Shown here piece after piece: positions 44,862 through 53,196 of a DNA stretch of 63,675 bases (positions are counted from its first letter, which is position 1; every line of letters starts with the position of its first letter). Below the pieces are notes generated by a model, which was not told the origin of the DNA, searched no databases, and saw nothing but the letters and a program-made list of their open reading frames with translations. Source of the DNA: Microvirga sp. 3-52 (GTDB lineage Bacteria; Pseudomonadota; Alphaproteobacteria; Rhizobiales; Beijerinckiaceae); assembly GCF_018383585.1 (NCBI RefSeq), contig NZ_JAHAMK010000021.1, positions 920-64,594 of the forward strand, given 5' to 3'. A program made the position numbers and the translations under genes.

Positions 44862-45596
44862 TCATCGCTTGCTGGCGGCAAGGCACCTTTCGGCCTCGGC
44901 GATCGCCTGAGGCTCCCCAACATGCAGCCATTGCCCCTCCATGCACAAGCCGTAGAGGCGCTCCTTGGCGATGGCACGGTCGTAGAAGGCATTGGCCGAG
45001 AACGCTCCGTCCGGCGTCCCGTGAACGAGTTCCGGCTTCACGATGGCGACCCCCGCATAGGCAAAAGGAGCGCTGTCATCGGTTCCGCGGCGGCGAAGAC
45101 GGCCGCTTTCCTCCATGTGAAAATCGCCGCGGCCTTCGAATCCAATGCTTGTGGATAACGGAGCCACGAGCATCAGGATATCCATCCGCTCCGGGTCCCA
45201 GGCCCCTACGAGGCGCTTCAGATTCGGCTCTTTTCCCTCGATCCAGAGCGAATCGGAATTGAAGGTGATGAACGGCTCGCTCCCTAAAAGCGGCAATGCC
45301 TTCTTCACGCCGCCGCCTGTCTCCAGCAGCGCGTCGCGCTCGTCCGAGATGACGATGCGGGGCAGGGTGCGGGTGCGCAGATGCTCTTCGAGCATGTCGG
45401 CGAAGTGGTGCACGTTCACCACCACGGTCCCGATGCCCGCCTCGTGCAGCCTGTCGAGGGCGAAGTCGACGAGGCTCTGGCCTGCCACCTTCACGAGGGG
45501 CTTCGGCATAGAGGCCGTGATCGGCAGCATGCGCTTGCCCAAGCCTGCAGCGAGGACGATGGCTTTATGCGGCGTGCGCGAGGAGGTCTGGGACAA
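44862..45596 (-). CDS. murU: N-acetylmuramate-1-phosphate uridylyltransferase-like nucleotidyltransferase
   Basis: A 244-residue nucleotidyltransferase. The N-terminal AIVLAAGLGKRMLPITASMP then KPLVKVAGQSL is the NTP-binding signature, LLETGGGVKKALP and FITFNSDSLWI form the catalytic core. Such proteins transfer UMP to MurNAc-1-phosphate in the cell-wall recycling route described in Pseudomonas. The adjacent upstream gene encodes a fusion with an AmgK-like kinase, which makes MurNAc-1-phosphate, so the two fit one pathway. Other sugar-1-phosphate substrates cannot be excluded from sequence. The gene lies 9 bases downstream of the tsaE-amgK fusion. Confidence 0.83.
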   Translation of the reverse strand: MSQTSSRTPHKAIVLAAGLGKRMLPITASMPKPLVKVAGQSLVDFALDRLHEAGIGTVVVNVHHFADMLEEHLRTRTLPRIVISDERDALLETGGGVKKALPLLGSEPFITFNSDSLWIEGKEPNLKRLVGAWDPERMDILMLVAPLSTSIGFEGRGDFHMEESGRLRRRGTDDSAPFAYAGVAIVKPELVHGTPDGAFSANAFYDRAIAKERLYGLCMEGQWLHVGEPQAIAEAERCLAASKR

Positions 45597-45605
45597 GGAG
45601 ATGGC

Positions 45606-47192
45606 TCAGGATTCGGGAGGGAGCTCATCCACATGCGGGATGAGCCTCGGAAGATAGTTTTCGTACCAGCCCTTGAGTTTTCCCAAGGCCGGATGCGCGA
45701 GATTGCGGATGAGGTAGGCTTCGATCCGCGGCAGATGCTTGAGGTATTGGGGCTTGCCGTCGCGCCGGTCGAGGCGGGCGAAGATGCCGAGAATCTTGGT
45801 GGCGCGCTGGCCTGCCATAATGGCGTAGGCCCGGGCGAAGCCCGAGACGTCGAAGGCAGGATCGGCGGCCTTCCGCTCGCGGGCATAAAGGCCAATGAGC
45901 TTCAGTTCGAGCTCCGGCGGCACGGTCACGCGCGCATCCTGCAGCAGGGATGCGACGTCATAGGCCGGCGAGCCCAGCACCGCATCCTGGAAATCGATCA
46001 TGCCCACCCGCTGCAGGCCTTCGCGCTCGGGGAGCCAGATCAGGTTGGGCGAGTGATAGTCGCGCAGGGTCCAGGAGGCCGGGGTAGAGAGAATCTCGCC
46101 CAGAGTCTCAGTCCATAGATTGACGAACTCGGCCCGCGCGGAGCCCGAGAGCTGCGTGCCGATGATGTGCGGCACGTACCAGTCGAGCAGAAGCTCCACC
46201 TCGATCAGGAGCGCCTCGAGATCGTAAGGCGGGATCGGATGATCGATGCCCTCGGCCACCGGCAAGATCTGCGGCAGGGTCTGGCCATGGAGCTGCGCCA
46301 GCAGCCGCGTCGCCTCCGCATAGCGCTCAGGGACAGGGCCTTTGGCGTCGGTGAAGGGCTCGGAGCCGAGATCCTCGATGAGGAGCAGGCCTGCCTCCAG
46401 GTCCTCGCCGTAGATGTACGGCGCGCTGAAGCCGAGCGCCCGCAGGCCCTTGTCCATGGCGACAAAAGCATGGACCGTCTCGGCGAGCTTCGCGATGGTC
46501 GTGTAGGGCTTGCCGCGCCGCACGGCAGGTCCGACGGGACGTGGCGGGGAGATCATCAGGAGCGCGGTTTCGCCGGAGGGCTTCACGAGGCGCTCGTAGG
46601 AACGGATCACCGAGGCGTCACCCGTCATGGGGTAGCGTGAGGCATCGCCCCAGCCGCGACGCTCGACCAGGCTCCGGTAGGCCTTCATGCGCTGGAGCCT
46701 CGACGCGAAGGCGCCGGTTCCGGTGAGCATGGCAAGCCGCCCCTTTCCTTGGCTGCCAGGGGCGAAATCGAGGCGGATGTCGAGATGCTCGGGCTTGAGC
46801 GCTTCCTCCGCGCGTTCAGGCCACTCGACGAGCGCGATGGCGTTCTCCGTCATTTCGTCCCAGCCCAGCTCCACCAGCTCGTAGCCGCCGGAGAGACGGT
46901 AGAAATCCGCATGGACGATGGGGCAGCGCGGGCCGTCATAGACCTGCATCAGGGTGAAGGTGGGGCTCGGGACCTCGAGTTCCGGATCGCCGACGAGCGT
47001 CCGCACCAGGGCGCGGGCAAGTGTCGTCTTGCCGGCGCCGAGACCGCCCGAGAGCGTGACGAGATCGCCGGGCTTGAGCTCTTCCGCCAGAATCCTCGCG
47101 AAGCGCTCGGTCGACTCGTGGTCGGGGAACGTCACGATCCATGCGGCTTGCAAAACGTCCTGCTCGGGCATGAGGGCCAGTCCATTCACCAT
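45606..47192 (-). CDS. TsaE-AmgK fusion: tRNA threonylcarbamoyladenosine ATPase joined to anhydromuramate/MurNAc kinase-like domain
   Basis: A 528-residue two-domain protein. Residues 1-155 are TsaE-like: Walker A LSGGLGAGKTTLARAL, then SPTFTLMQVY and IVHADFYRL, the ATPase that helps TsaBD make t6A in tRNA. Residues about 170-528 are a phosphotransferase of the AmgK type: LLIEDLGSEPF, the catalytic LRDYHSPNLIWLPE and IDFQDAVLGSPAYDVASLL. The N-terminal ATG at 47192 has AGGA 6 bases upstream, and the divL stop lies 8 bases before it. Each domain is full length, so this looks like a true fusion and not a frameshift. murU directly follows, which supports a MurNAc-recycling role for the second domain. 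Confidence 0.85.
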   Translation of the reverse strand: MVNGLALMPEQDVLQAAWIVTFPDHESTERFARILAEELKPGDLVTLSGGLGAGKTTLARALVRTLVGDPELEVPSPTFTLMQVYDGPRCPIVHADFYRLSGGYELVELGWDEMTENAIALVEWPERAEEALKPEHLDIRLDFAPGSQGKGRLAMLTGTGAFASRLQRMKAYRSLVERRGWGDASRYPMTGDASVIRSYERLVKPSGETALLMISPPRPVGPAVRRGKPYTTIAKLAETVHAFVAMDKGLRALGFSAPYIYGEDLEAGLLLIEDLGSEPFTDAKGPVPERYAEATRLLAQLHGQTLPQILPVAEGIDHPIPPYDLEALLIEVELLLDWYVPHIIGTQLSGSARAEFVNLWTETLGEILSTPASWTLRDYHSPNLIWLPEREGLQRVGMIDFQDAVLGSPAYDVASLLQDARVTVPPELELKLIGLYARERKAADPAFDVSGFARAYAIMAGQRATKILGIFARLDRRDGKPQYLKHLPRIEAYLIRNLAHPALGKLKGWYENYLPRLIPHVDELPPES

Positions 47193-47200
47193 CGCTGTTC

Positions 47201-49771
47201 CTACTCGGCTGCGATTGGAGTTAGCGCTGATTGCGAGGATCGGCCATCGGACGGCGTCTCGTGCCGGTCATTGGGGAAGACGCACGTGACCGTAGTGCCG
47301 ACGCCCGGAGCGGACGATATCTCGATGCGCCCACCATGCAGTTCCACGAAGGAGCGCACGATGGATAACCCTAAGCCCACGCCGCGGTGGCGTGTTCCCA
47401 GCGTATGGCTTTCGAACCGCTCGAAGATGCGCGCCTTGATCTCCGGCGGGATGCCGCGGCCCTGATCCTTCACGTCGAAGATCACCTCTCCGCCGCGCTT
47501 GCGCGCCGACACTCGGATGGTCTGGCCGGGCGACGAGAATCCCACCGCGTTGGAGAGCAGGTTGAACAGGATCTGGCGCACGCGCTTCCCATCGGCCACG
47601 AAGGTGCCGATGTCGTCGGGCGTGTCGATGACCAGGTTGAGCGAAGCCTCGGCAAGCCGATCCTCCAGTCCGCGCATGGCGGCCTCGATGGTGGATCGGA
47701 TGTCGACGATCTCCGGTGTCAGTTCCAGCGAACCGGTATCGATGGACGCGAGATCGAGAATGTCGTTGAGGATCGCGAGCAGCGCCGCCGAGGAGCGCAT
47801 GATGTGCTCGGCGTAATCGCGCTGGCGCGGATTGAGCGCGCCCACCGTCTCGTCACCGAGCAACTGCGTGAAGCCGATGATGTTGGTGAGCGGCGAGCGC
47901 AGCTCGTACGAAACGTGATGCACGAATTCGTCACGCAGCCGCGAAGCGCGCTCCAACGCTTCGTTGCGCTCGGTGAGCGCACGCTCCACGTTCACGCTCG
48001 CGGTGACGTCGGTGAAGCTCAGAAGCGTCGCGCCGTCGGGGAGAGGCTGTGCGGTGCAGTCGAGCGCCGTGCCGTCATGACGCTCGATGCGGCAGGAGAG
48101 GCCCATGCGCATGTCGGCAAGTCCCGCCACCGCGCCGCGGATGTCGATCCACGGTTCGTCCTGCGAGGCCAGCAGTCGGCAGGCCTTGATGATCGTGTCG
48201 ACATGCGGGTTCTCGGCCGTCATCTCCGGCGGCAGGTTCCACATGTCGGCGAAGGCGCGGTTGTGCAGCTTGAGGCGCCCGTCGGAACCGAACACGGCGA
48301 CGCCTTCCTTCAGCGTGTCGAGGGTCTCGCTCTGCACGCGGGTGAGCGAATGGACCTGTGAGGCCAACTCGAAGCGCTCGCTCACGTCGTCGAAGAGATA
48401 GGTCACGCCGCCCTGGGGATTGGGGTTGATGACGACGCGCAGTGTTCGTCGATCAGGCAGGTGCCACCAGGTCTCCTGCTGCTCGACCGAGTGGTAGCCC
48501 TGCAGGAAATCGGTTTTCCAGGCGCGGAAATCTGCCTGCTCGGGAAGCTTGCGGCCGGCGCGCAGCTTGTCGAGGATCTCGCTGTCGGAGGGGCGTGAGG
48601 CGAGAAAGATCGGATCGAGGCCCCAGAGGCGCTGATAGGCGGCGTTGCTGAAGATGAGGTTCTGCGACCCGTCGAAGATCGCCACCGCCGTGGGCAACTG
48701 ATCGAGGGTGCGCACATGGGCATCCATCTGACGCTGCAGGTCGGTGCGGACCGCCTCCAATTCCGACACGTCCACCGCGATGCCCGCGCTGCCGCCGGCG
48801 GTCGGGCGTTCGATCACGTCGAGCACCGCGCGATGGCCTGCGACCACGGCCGTGACGCGGCCCGAGAAGGTCACGCCGGACTGGCGCTGGCGCCGGGCCT
48901 CGTCCCGGGTCGGCGCGCTCAGGAGTTCGAGGGAGCGGGCGATCGCGCCATCGAGATCCTCGGCCTCGACCGAGCGGAGATAGGCCTGGTTGGCCCAGAG
49001 CAGCTTGTCCTCCGTATCGCGGATCCAGAGCGGATAGGCGACGTCGTCGAGCAGCATCGTCATGGCGCGCAGGTCGCTGCGTGCGGTCGCCAGATGATTC
49101 TGCGCCTTCATGAGTTCGGCCCGGTCGCCCGTTACGTCCCGCAGGCGCAGGATGGCTCGTCCGCCGATGGTGCGGCCTTCCACGTCGACAAAGCGGCTGC
49201 CCGCCGTGCAGCGGCCCGTGAGGCGGAAGGCCTGGCCGCGCTGCTTGAGCTGTTCAAGGGCACTTTCCACGGCAGCCGCATCGGCCGGTGCGAGCCAGGT
49301 TCCGAAGGCCAGAGCGCGCTGAGCCGGTGCATTCTCGCCAACGATGGACGGATCGCCCTGGAAGCGCGGCTCTCCGTCCCGGCCGTGCCAGCTCACGAGG
49401 AGCTGGCGCTCCGATCCCATGAGAAGGGCCGCGAGGTCGTCCGCGCCCCGCAGGGCATCGAGCTCGTTCCGCAGACGCTGTTCCGTCCGTGCGGCGCGCT
49501 TCTGCTCGCGCATCAGCAGCAGGGCGGTGGTGGTCGAGAAGGCCACGAGACCCATGAAGAGGCCGAAATAGGCGGCGTTGTGCAGATCGAAGCTATGAAG
49601 GAAGCCGAGGAGATCCGAGGCGCCTTCCGCAATGGGAAGCAGCAGGTCGTTGGCAATGGCCGCCTGGGAGGTGCCGGTCAGGAGCATCAGGGATAGGGGT
49701 ACACGGGCGGAGCCGACGAGGGAAATCTTCCCATCGCTGCTGCCATCGTGACGTTCCCAATGCCCGGCCAT
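47201..49771 (-). CDS. divL: DivL-like sensor kinase with tyrosine at the phosphoacceptor position
   Basis: An 856-residue membrane-anchored kinase. A hydrophobic N-terminus (about 20-90, including AAYFGLFMGLVAFSTTTALLL) is followed by several PAS units (about 250-480) and the DHp/ATPase core. At the H-box the sequence is HHVSYELRSPLTNIIGF, so Tyr622 replaces the usual histidine, the hallmark of DivL in Caulobacter. The ATPase keeps NLLSNAVGFSSPG, DQGRGIPPE and GVGLGLSIV. DivL controls the CckA-CtrA cell-cycle relay and binds DivK. The order divL, tsaE-amgK, murU, addB, addA, trxA agrees with an alphaproteobacterial cluster. A perfect CtrA box lies about 200 bases upstream. Confidence 0.9.
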   Translation of the reverse strand: MAGHWERHDGSSDGKISLVGSARVPLSLMLLTGTSQAAIANDLLLPIAEGASDLLGFLHSFDLHNAAYFGLFMGLVAFSTTTALLLMREQKRAARTEQRLRNELDALRGADDLAALLMGSERQLLVSWHGRDGEPRFQGDPSIVGENAPAQRALAFGTWLAPADAAAVESALEQLKQRGQAFRLTGRCTAGSRFVDVEGRTIGGRAILRLRDVTGDRAELMKAQNHLATARSDLRAMTMLLDDVAYPLWIRDTEDKLLWANQAYLRSVEAEDLDGAIARSLELLSAPTRDEARRQRQSGVTFSGRVTAVVAGHRAVLDVIERPTAGGSAGIAVDVSELEAVRTDLQRQMDAHVRTLDQLPTAVAIFDGSQNLIFSNAAYQRLWGLDPIFLASRPSDSEILDKLRAGRKLPEQADFRAWKTDFLQGYHSVEQQETWWHLPDRRTLRVVINPNPQGGVTYLFDDVSERFELASQVHSLTRVQSETLDTLKEGVAVFGSDGRLKLHNRAFADMWNLPPEMTAENPHVDTIIKACRLLASQDEPWIDIRGAVAGLADMRMGLSCRIERHDGTALDCTAQPLPDGATLLSFTDVTASVNVERALTERNEALERASRLRDEFVHHVSYELRSPLTNIIGFTQLLGDETVGALNPRQRDYAEHIMRSSAALLAILNDILDLASIDTGSLELTPEIVDIRSTIEAAMRGLEDRLAEASLNLVIDTPDDIGTFVADGKRVRQILFNLLSNAVGFSSPGQTIRVSARKRGGEVIFDVKDQGRGIPPEIKARIFERFESHTLGTRHRGVGLGLSIVRSFVELHGGRIEISSAPGVGTTVTCVFPNDRHETPSDGRSSQSALTPIAAE

Positions 49772-49963
49772 GCCGCGCGGCCCTTCCTTTGTTGGCGGCC
49801 TGACAAGCAGGCCAAGTTGGATCGATCCCCGGCGGCGCTTTTCAACGCCACAGAGGCCAACCGTCTACGCATGAACGGAACTGCCGGCGCAGGTTCGAAG
49901 CCACAGCGCAGCCGGTCGATTCGCGTTCACTCTAGACTACCCCCGACTCCGCCAGGAAGAGGG

Positions 49964-49978
49964 TTAACACCGGCTTAA
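49964..49978. promoter_or_regulatory. Consensus CtrA-binding box upstream of divL
   Basis: TTAACACCGGCTTAA matches TTAA-N7-TTAA exactly, 193 bases upstream of the divL start. Methylation-type GANTC sites occur close by at 49918-49922 and 49945-49949 and again at 50060-50064. The rest of the 424-base gap shows only the ahcY terminator. Confidence 0.65.
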
Positions 49979-50145
49979 ACTTCCTTTGGAGAACCTGTGT
50001 GCAATTCGTCGAACCATATTGCATTTGTGACACACACATGCCGGTGCGACATTCTGTTCGATTCGGTGCTTCGGGAAACGAGCATCGTATGGAGCGCAAA
50101 AGCGGTGGCCGCTTCGGCGCTGATGGTCGAGCCGAGGGGCAAATG

Positions 50146-50168
50146 AAAAAGCCCGGCCGAAGCCGGGC
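50146..50168 (-). terminator. ahcY intrinsic terminator
   Basis: On the minus strand GCCCGGC, a TTCG loop and GCCGGGC are followed by TTTTT, 28 bases after the ahcY stop. Confidence 0.92.
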
Positions 50169-50195
50169 TTTCGATGCTCATAATCGGATGGCCGA

Positions 50196-51596
50196 TCAGT
50201 AGCGGTAGTGATCCGGCTTGAACGGCCCCTTCTCGGAAACGCCGATATAAGACGCTTGGTCGGGACGCAGCTTGGTGAGCTTCACGCCGATCTTTTCGAG
50301 GTGCAGCGAGGCCACCTTCTCGTCCAGGTGCTTCGGCAGGGTGTAGACCTTCTTCTCGTACTTGCCGGCGTTGTTCCAGAGCTCGATCTGGGCGAGCGTC
50401 TGATTGGTAAACGAGGCCGACATCACGAAGGACGGGTGACCCATGGCATTGCCGAGGTTTACGAGGCGGCCTTCCGAGAGCAGGATGATGCGGTGTCCGT
50501 CGGGGAACTCGATCTCATCGACCTGCGGCTTGATGTTGGTCCACTTGAGGTTCTTCAGGCCGGCGACCTGAATTTCGTTGTCGAAGTGGCCGATGTTGCA
50601 GACGATCGCCCGGTCCTTCATCGTCCGCATGTGGTCGAGGGTGATGACGTCCTTGTTGCCGGTGGCCGTGACGAAGATGTCAGCGCGGGGAGCCGCATCC
50701 TCCATGGTCGTGACCTCGTAGCCTTCCATGGCGGCCTGGAGCGCGCAGATCGGGTCGACTTCCGATACGAGCACGCGGCAGCCGGCCTGGCGGAGCGACG
50801 CGGCCGAGCCTTTGCCCACATCGCCGAAGCCCGCAACCATGGCGACCTTTCCGGCCATCATCACGTCCGTGCCGCGGCGAATGCCGTCGACGAGCGATTC
50901 GCGGCAGCCGTACAGGTTGTCGAATTTCGACTTAGTGACCGAGTCGTTGACATTGATCGCCGGGAAGAGGAGCTTGCCTTCCTTGGCCATGATGTAGAGG
51001 CGATGCACGCCCGTCGTGGTCTCTTCCGACACGCCCTTGATGGACTGGGCGAGTTCCGCGAACCAGCCCTTCGGCTTTTCCTTGAGCAGACGCTTGATGA
51101 GCGCGAAGAGAACTTCCTCTTCTTCCGCGCCGGGCGTCTCGAGGAAGGCGACGTCGCCCTGCTCGGCGCGCAGACCGAGGTGGACGAGCATGGTGGCGTC
51201 GCCGCCGTCGTCGAGGATCATGTTCGGTACGCCGCCGCCATGCCAGTCGAACAGCTTGGCGGTGTAATCCCAGTACTCCGTCAGGGTCTCGCCCTTATAG
51301 GCGAAAACCGGGATGCCGGCAGCCGCGATGGCGGCGGCGGCATGGTCCTGGGTGGAGTAGATGTTGCAGGAGACCCAGCGGATGTCGGCGCCGAGAGCCT
51401 TCAGGGTCTCGATCAGCACCGCGGTCTGGATCGTCATGTGGAGCGAGCCGGCGATGCGGGCGCCCTTCAGGGGCTGCTTTGGGCCGTATTCCGCACGGAC
51501 GGCCATCAGGCCCGGCATCTCGGTCTCGGCGATCGAGATCTCCTTGCGGCCGAAATCGGCAAGGCTGATGTCTTTGACGATGTAATCCTGCGCCAT
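50196..51596 (-). CDS. ahcY: Adenosylhomocysteinase
   Basis: A 466-residue NAD-dependent enzyme that hydrolyses S-adenosylhomocysteine to adenosine and homocysteine, closing the methylation cycle. [28 protein letters not shown], the Rossmann loop [13 protein letters not shown] and the C-terminal PDHYRY are diagnostic. The length fits the bacterial form with the insertion. The ATG at 51596 has GAGAGG upstream. It looks monocistronic, bounded by a terminator and by a palindromic operator at 51671-51690. Confidence 0.97.
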   Translation of the reverse strand: MAQDYIVKDISLADFGRKEISIAETEMPGLMAVRAEYGPKQPLKGARIAGSLHMTIQTAVLIETLKALGADIRWVSCNIYSTQDHAAAAIAAAGIPVFAYKGETLTEYWDYTAKLFDWHGGGVPNMILDDGGDATMLVHLGLRAEQGDVAFLETPGAEEEEVLFALIKRLLKEKPKGWFAELAQSIKGVSEETTTGVHRLYIMAKEGKLLFPAINVNDSVTKSKFDNLYGCRESLVDGIRRGTDVMMAGKVAMVAGFGDVGKGSAASLRQAGCRVLVSEVDPICALQAAMEGYEVTTMEDAAPRADIFVTATGNKDVITLDHMRTMKDRAIVCNIGHFDNEIQVAGLKNLKWTNIKPQVDEIEFPDGHRIILLSEGRLVNLGNAMGHPSFVMSASFTNQTLAQIELWNNAGKYEKKVYTLPKHLDEKVASLHLEKIGVKLTKLRPDQASYIGVSEKGPFKPDHYRY

Positions 51597-51670
51597 GATG
51601 GCCTCTCTTTTCACCTGTTCGGTTGAGTTGGCGCTGTCTCTATCAGAGCTCGCCGGGAGAGGCAATCAAG

Positions 51671-51690
51671 ATATAAAGATGTCTTTATAT
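51671..51690. promoter_or_regulatory. Perfect palindrome upstream of ahcY (candidate SahR/ArsR-type operator)
   Basis: ATATAAAGATGTCTTTATAT has 9-bp perfect arms around TG, 75 bases upstream of the ahcY ATG. ArsR-family SahR regulators bind AT-rich palindromes before methionine-cycle genes in Proteobacteria; the match here is an inference. The remainder of the 328-base gap holds only weak repeat traces such as CCGGCCAGAGGCCGG near 51871. Confidence 0.55.
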
Positions 51691-51924
51691 GTCTTCGGAG
51701 GTGGACGCTGATGAGGGTTCGCGGATGAAACTCCGCAACGTCAACGCTGGCCTCATCCCGGCCATCCCGAGTGGAAGCGTGGTGCGCCCTGCAGCATCGA
51801 ATGTGAAACGTGGACTTGCGCTCTCGAGATGATTTCGAGGTTTCCGGTTTAGATGAGAGCATCGGGATAACCGGCCAGAGGCCGGAGGTGACGGGCGGGA
51901 TTCAGAGAAGAGGCTGAGAAGGAC

Positions 51925-52245
51925 CTACTCGTCCTCGCCGAACCTGTTGGCGAGGAGATCGTCAATGGCCTGGAGGCAGAGGGCGGCGTCTTCGCCCTTG
52001 GCCGCGACGGTGATCGAGGTGCCCTGGGCGGCCGCCAGGGTCAGGAGGCCCATGATCGAGCGTCCGCCCACAGTCTCGCCGCAGCGGGTCACCGTGACAT
52101 CCGAGTTGAAGCGCTCGACCGTCTGGACGAACTTGGCGGAGGCGCGGGCGTGCAGGCCCCGGCGATTGATGATGGGGAGTTCCCGGACCTCGACTCCATC
52201 GGGCACGACGGCAGGCGGGCAATCCTGATCGAGGGGCCGGTCCAT
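51925..52245 (-). CDS. Phosphocarrier protein HPr
   Basis: A 106-residue HPr-domain protein. The phosphoryl-acceptor histidine is His32 in INRRGLHARASAKFV, and the regulatory serine is Ser63 in GGRSIMGLLTLAA, the target of HprK. The N-terminal extension of about 15 residues before the HPr fold is common in alphaproteobacteria. It is the last gene of the chvI-chvG-hprK-EIIA-HPr run and begins 5 bases after the EIIA stop. No sugar-specific EIIB/EIIC genes are here, so it serves a regulatory PTS. The start at 52245 was chosen because upstream codons overlap the EIIA gene. Confidence 0.93.
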   Translation of the reverse strand: MDRPLDQDCPPAVVPDGVEVRELPIINRRGLHARASAKFVQTVERFNSDVTVTRCGETVGGRSIMGLLTLAAAQGTSITVAAKGEDAALCLQAIDDLLANRFGEDE

Positions 52246-52250
52246 GATGG

Positions 52251-52652
52251 TTACTTTCCGGAGAGAACGCGCGAGGCGATGTTGATGTATTTGCGCCCCG
52301 CCTCCTGGGCGTGAGAGACGGCGTCTGACAGGGGCTCCTCGTCCCTCACGGAGGCCAGCTTGATGAGCATGGGCAGATTGATGCCGGCGACCACCTCGAC
52401 GGAACCGCCATTCATGCAGGACAGGGCCAGGTTCGAAGGCGTACCGCCGAACATGTCCGTCAGAACCACAACACCCTGTCCCGAATTGACCCGGCACACG
52501 GCGGCCATGATGTCCTTGCGCCGTGTCTCCATGTCGTCGTCTGGGCCGATCGTGATCGTTTCAAGCTGCTCTTGAGGCCCCACGACATGCTCAAGCGCCG
52601 CTTTGAATTCCGTCGCGAGCTGCCCGTGGGTGACGAGCACCATTCCAATCAT
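52251..52652 (-). CDS. PTS EIIA component of the mannose family (regulatory)
   Basis: A 133-residue EIIA-Man domain. His9 in VLVTHGQLATEF is the phosphorylation site, and VVVLTDMFGGTPSNLAL forms the rest of the active-site region. Without EIIB, EIIC or EIID genes nearby, it cannot transport and probably acts in signalling, receiving phosphate from HPr. It sits between hprK, 88 bases upstream, and the HPr gene, 5 bases downstream. Confidence 0.92.
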   Translation of the reverse strand: MIGMVLVTHGQLATEFKAALEHVVGPQEQLETITIGPDDDMETRRKDIMAAVCRVNSGQGVVVLTDMFGGTPSNLALSCMNGGSVEVVAGINLPMLIKLASVRDEEPLSDAVSHAQEAGRKYINIASRVLSGK

Positions 52653-52740
52653 AATGTTACAAGTCCGAACGCTCCGAGAGCGGAGCCGCTATTTTGTGCA
52701 CCGCGAAGCCAAGCGCAAGGGCATTGAGAGGAAAAGTTCA

Positions 52741-53196
52741 TCACAGTGTCACTATCGTGTCGCAAACACCACTCATGCACCCCAGGGCGACGTCGGCTGA
52801 GATTGCCCCGGCTTGCATCCGGATGCGAGGGATCATGACGCCGCAGAGGAGGACGTGCCTGTCCTGCTCGTCCGGATAGCGGGCCGGGCCATCGGAGAGA
52901 TCGACCACCAGGCGAACGACGGCAGCGGCCTCGAAGGGCCGCCGGACGATCCCGAGACCGAAGACCTCGATGCCGCCGCCGAGAGGTGCCACCGGTCGCG
53001 CCAGGAGGCGGTCATGATGCGCCTCGATGCGCGTCCGATCGTCGCTGACCAGTCTTCCGAAGCGTCCGGCCCTGAGTGCCAGCGACACCACCTCGCGGGC
53101 GAGGGCCGACTTGCCGGATCCCGATGCCCCCCGGATCAGGAGCCCCGCCTCGCCGACGAGCACGCAGCCGGCATGGATGGTCTCATGCGCGTTCAA
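52741..53196 (-). CDS. hprK: HPr kinase/phosphorylase, short alphaproteobacterial form
   Basis: A 151-residue protein covering only the C-terminal catalytic half of Firmicute HprK (about 310 residues). Walker A is LIRGASGSGKSALA (about 20-33), with VSDDRTRIEA and the downstream GGGIEVFGLGIV typical of the family. It phosphorylates and dephosphorylates the regulatory serine of HPr. The short form is normal in alphaproteobacteria. Its ATG overlaps the chvG stop by 4 bases (ATGA), which implies translational coupling with the sensor kinase gene. Confidence 0.92.
   Translation of the reverse strand: MNAHETIHAGCVLVGEAGLLIRGASGSGKSALAREVVSLALRAGRFGRLVSDDRTRIEAHHDRLLARPVAPLGGGIEVFGLGIVRRPFEAAAVVRLVVDLSDGPARYPDEQDRHVLLCGVMIPRIRMQAGAISADVALGCMSGVCDTIVTL

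Noticed and set aside
49999..50202. Short plus-strand open frame upstream of divL
   Set aside because: It runs through the ahcY terminator hairpin and has no family signature.
51597..51924. SAM or SAH riboswitch before ahcY
   Set aside because: No arrangement of helices matching the known SAM or SAH classes could be seen; the palindrome at 51671 explains the signal better as a protein-binding site.
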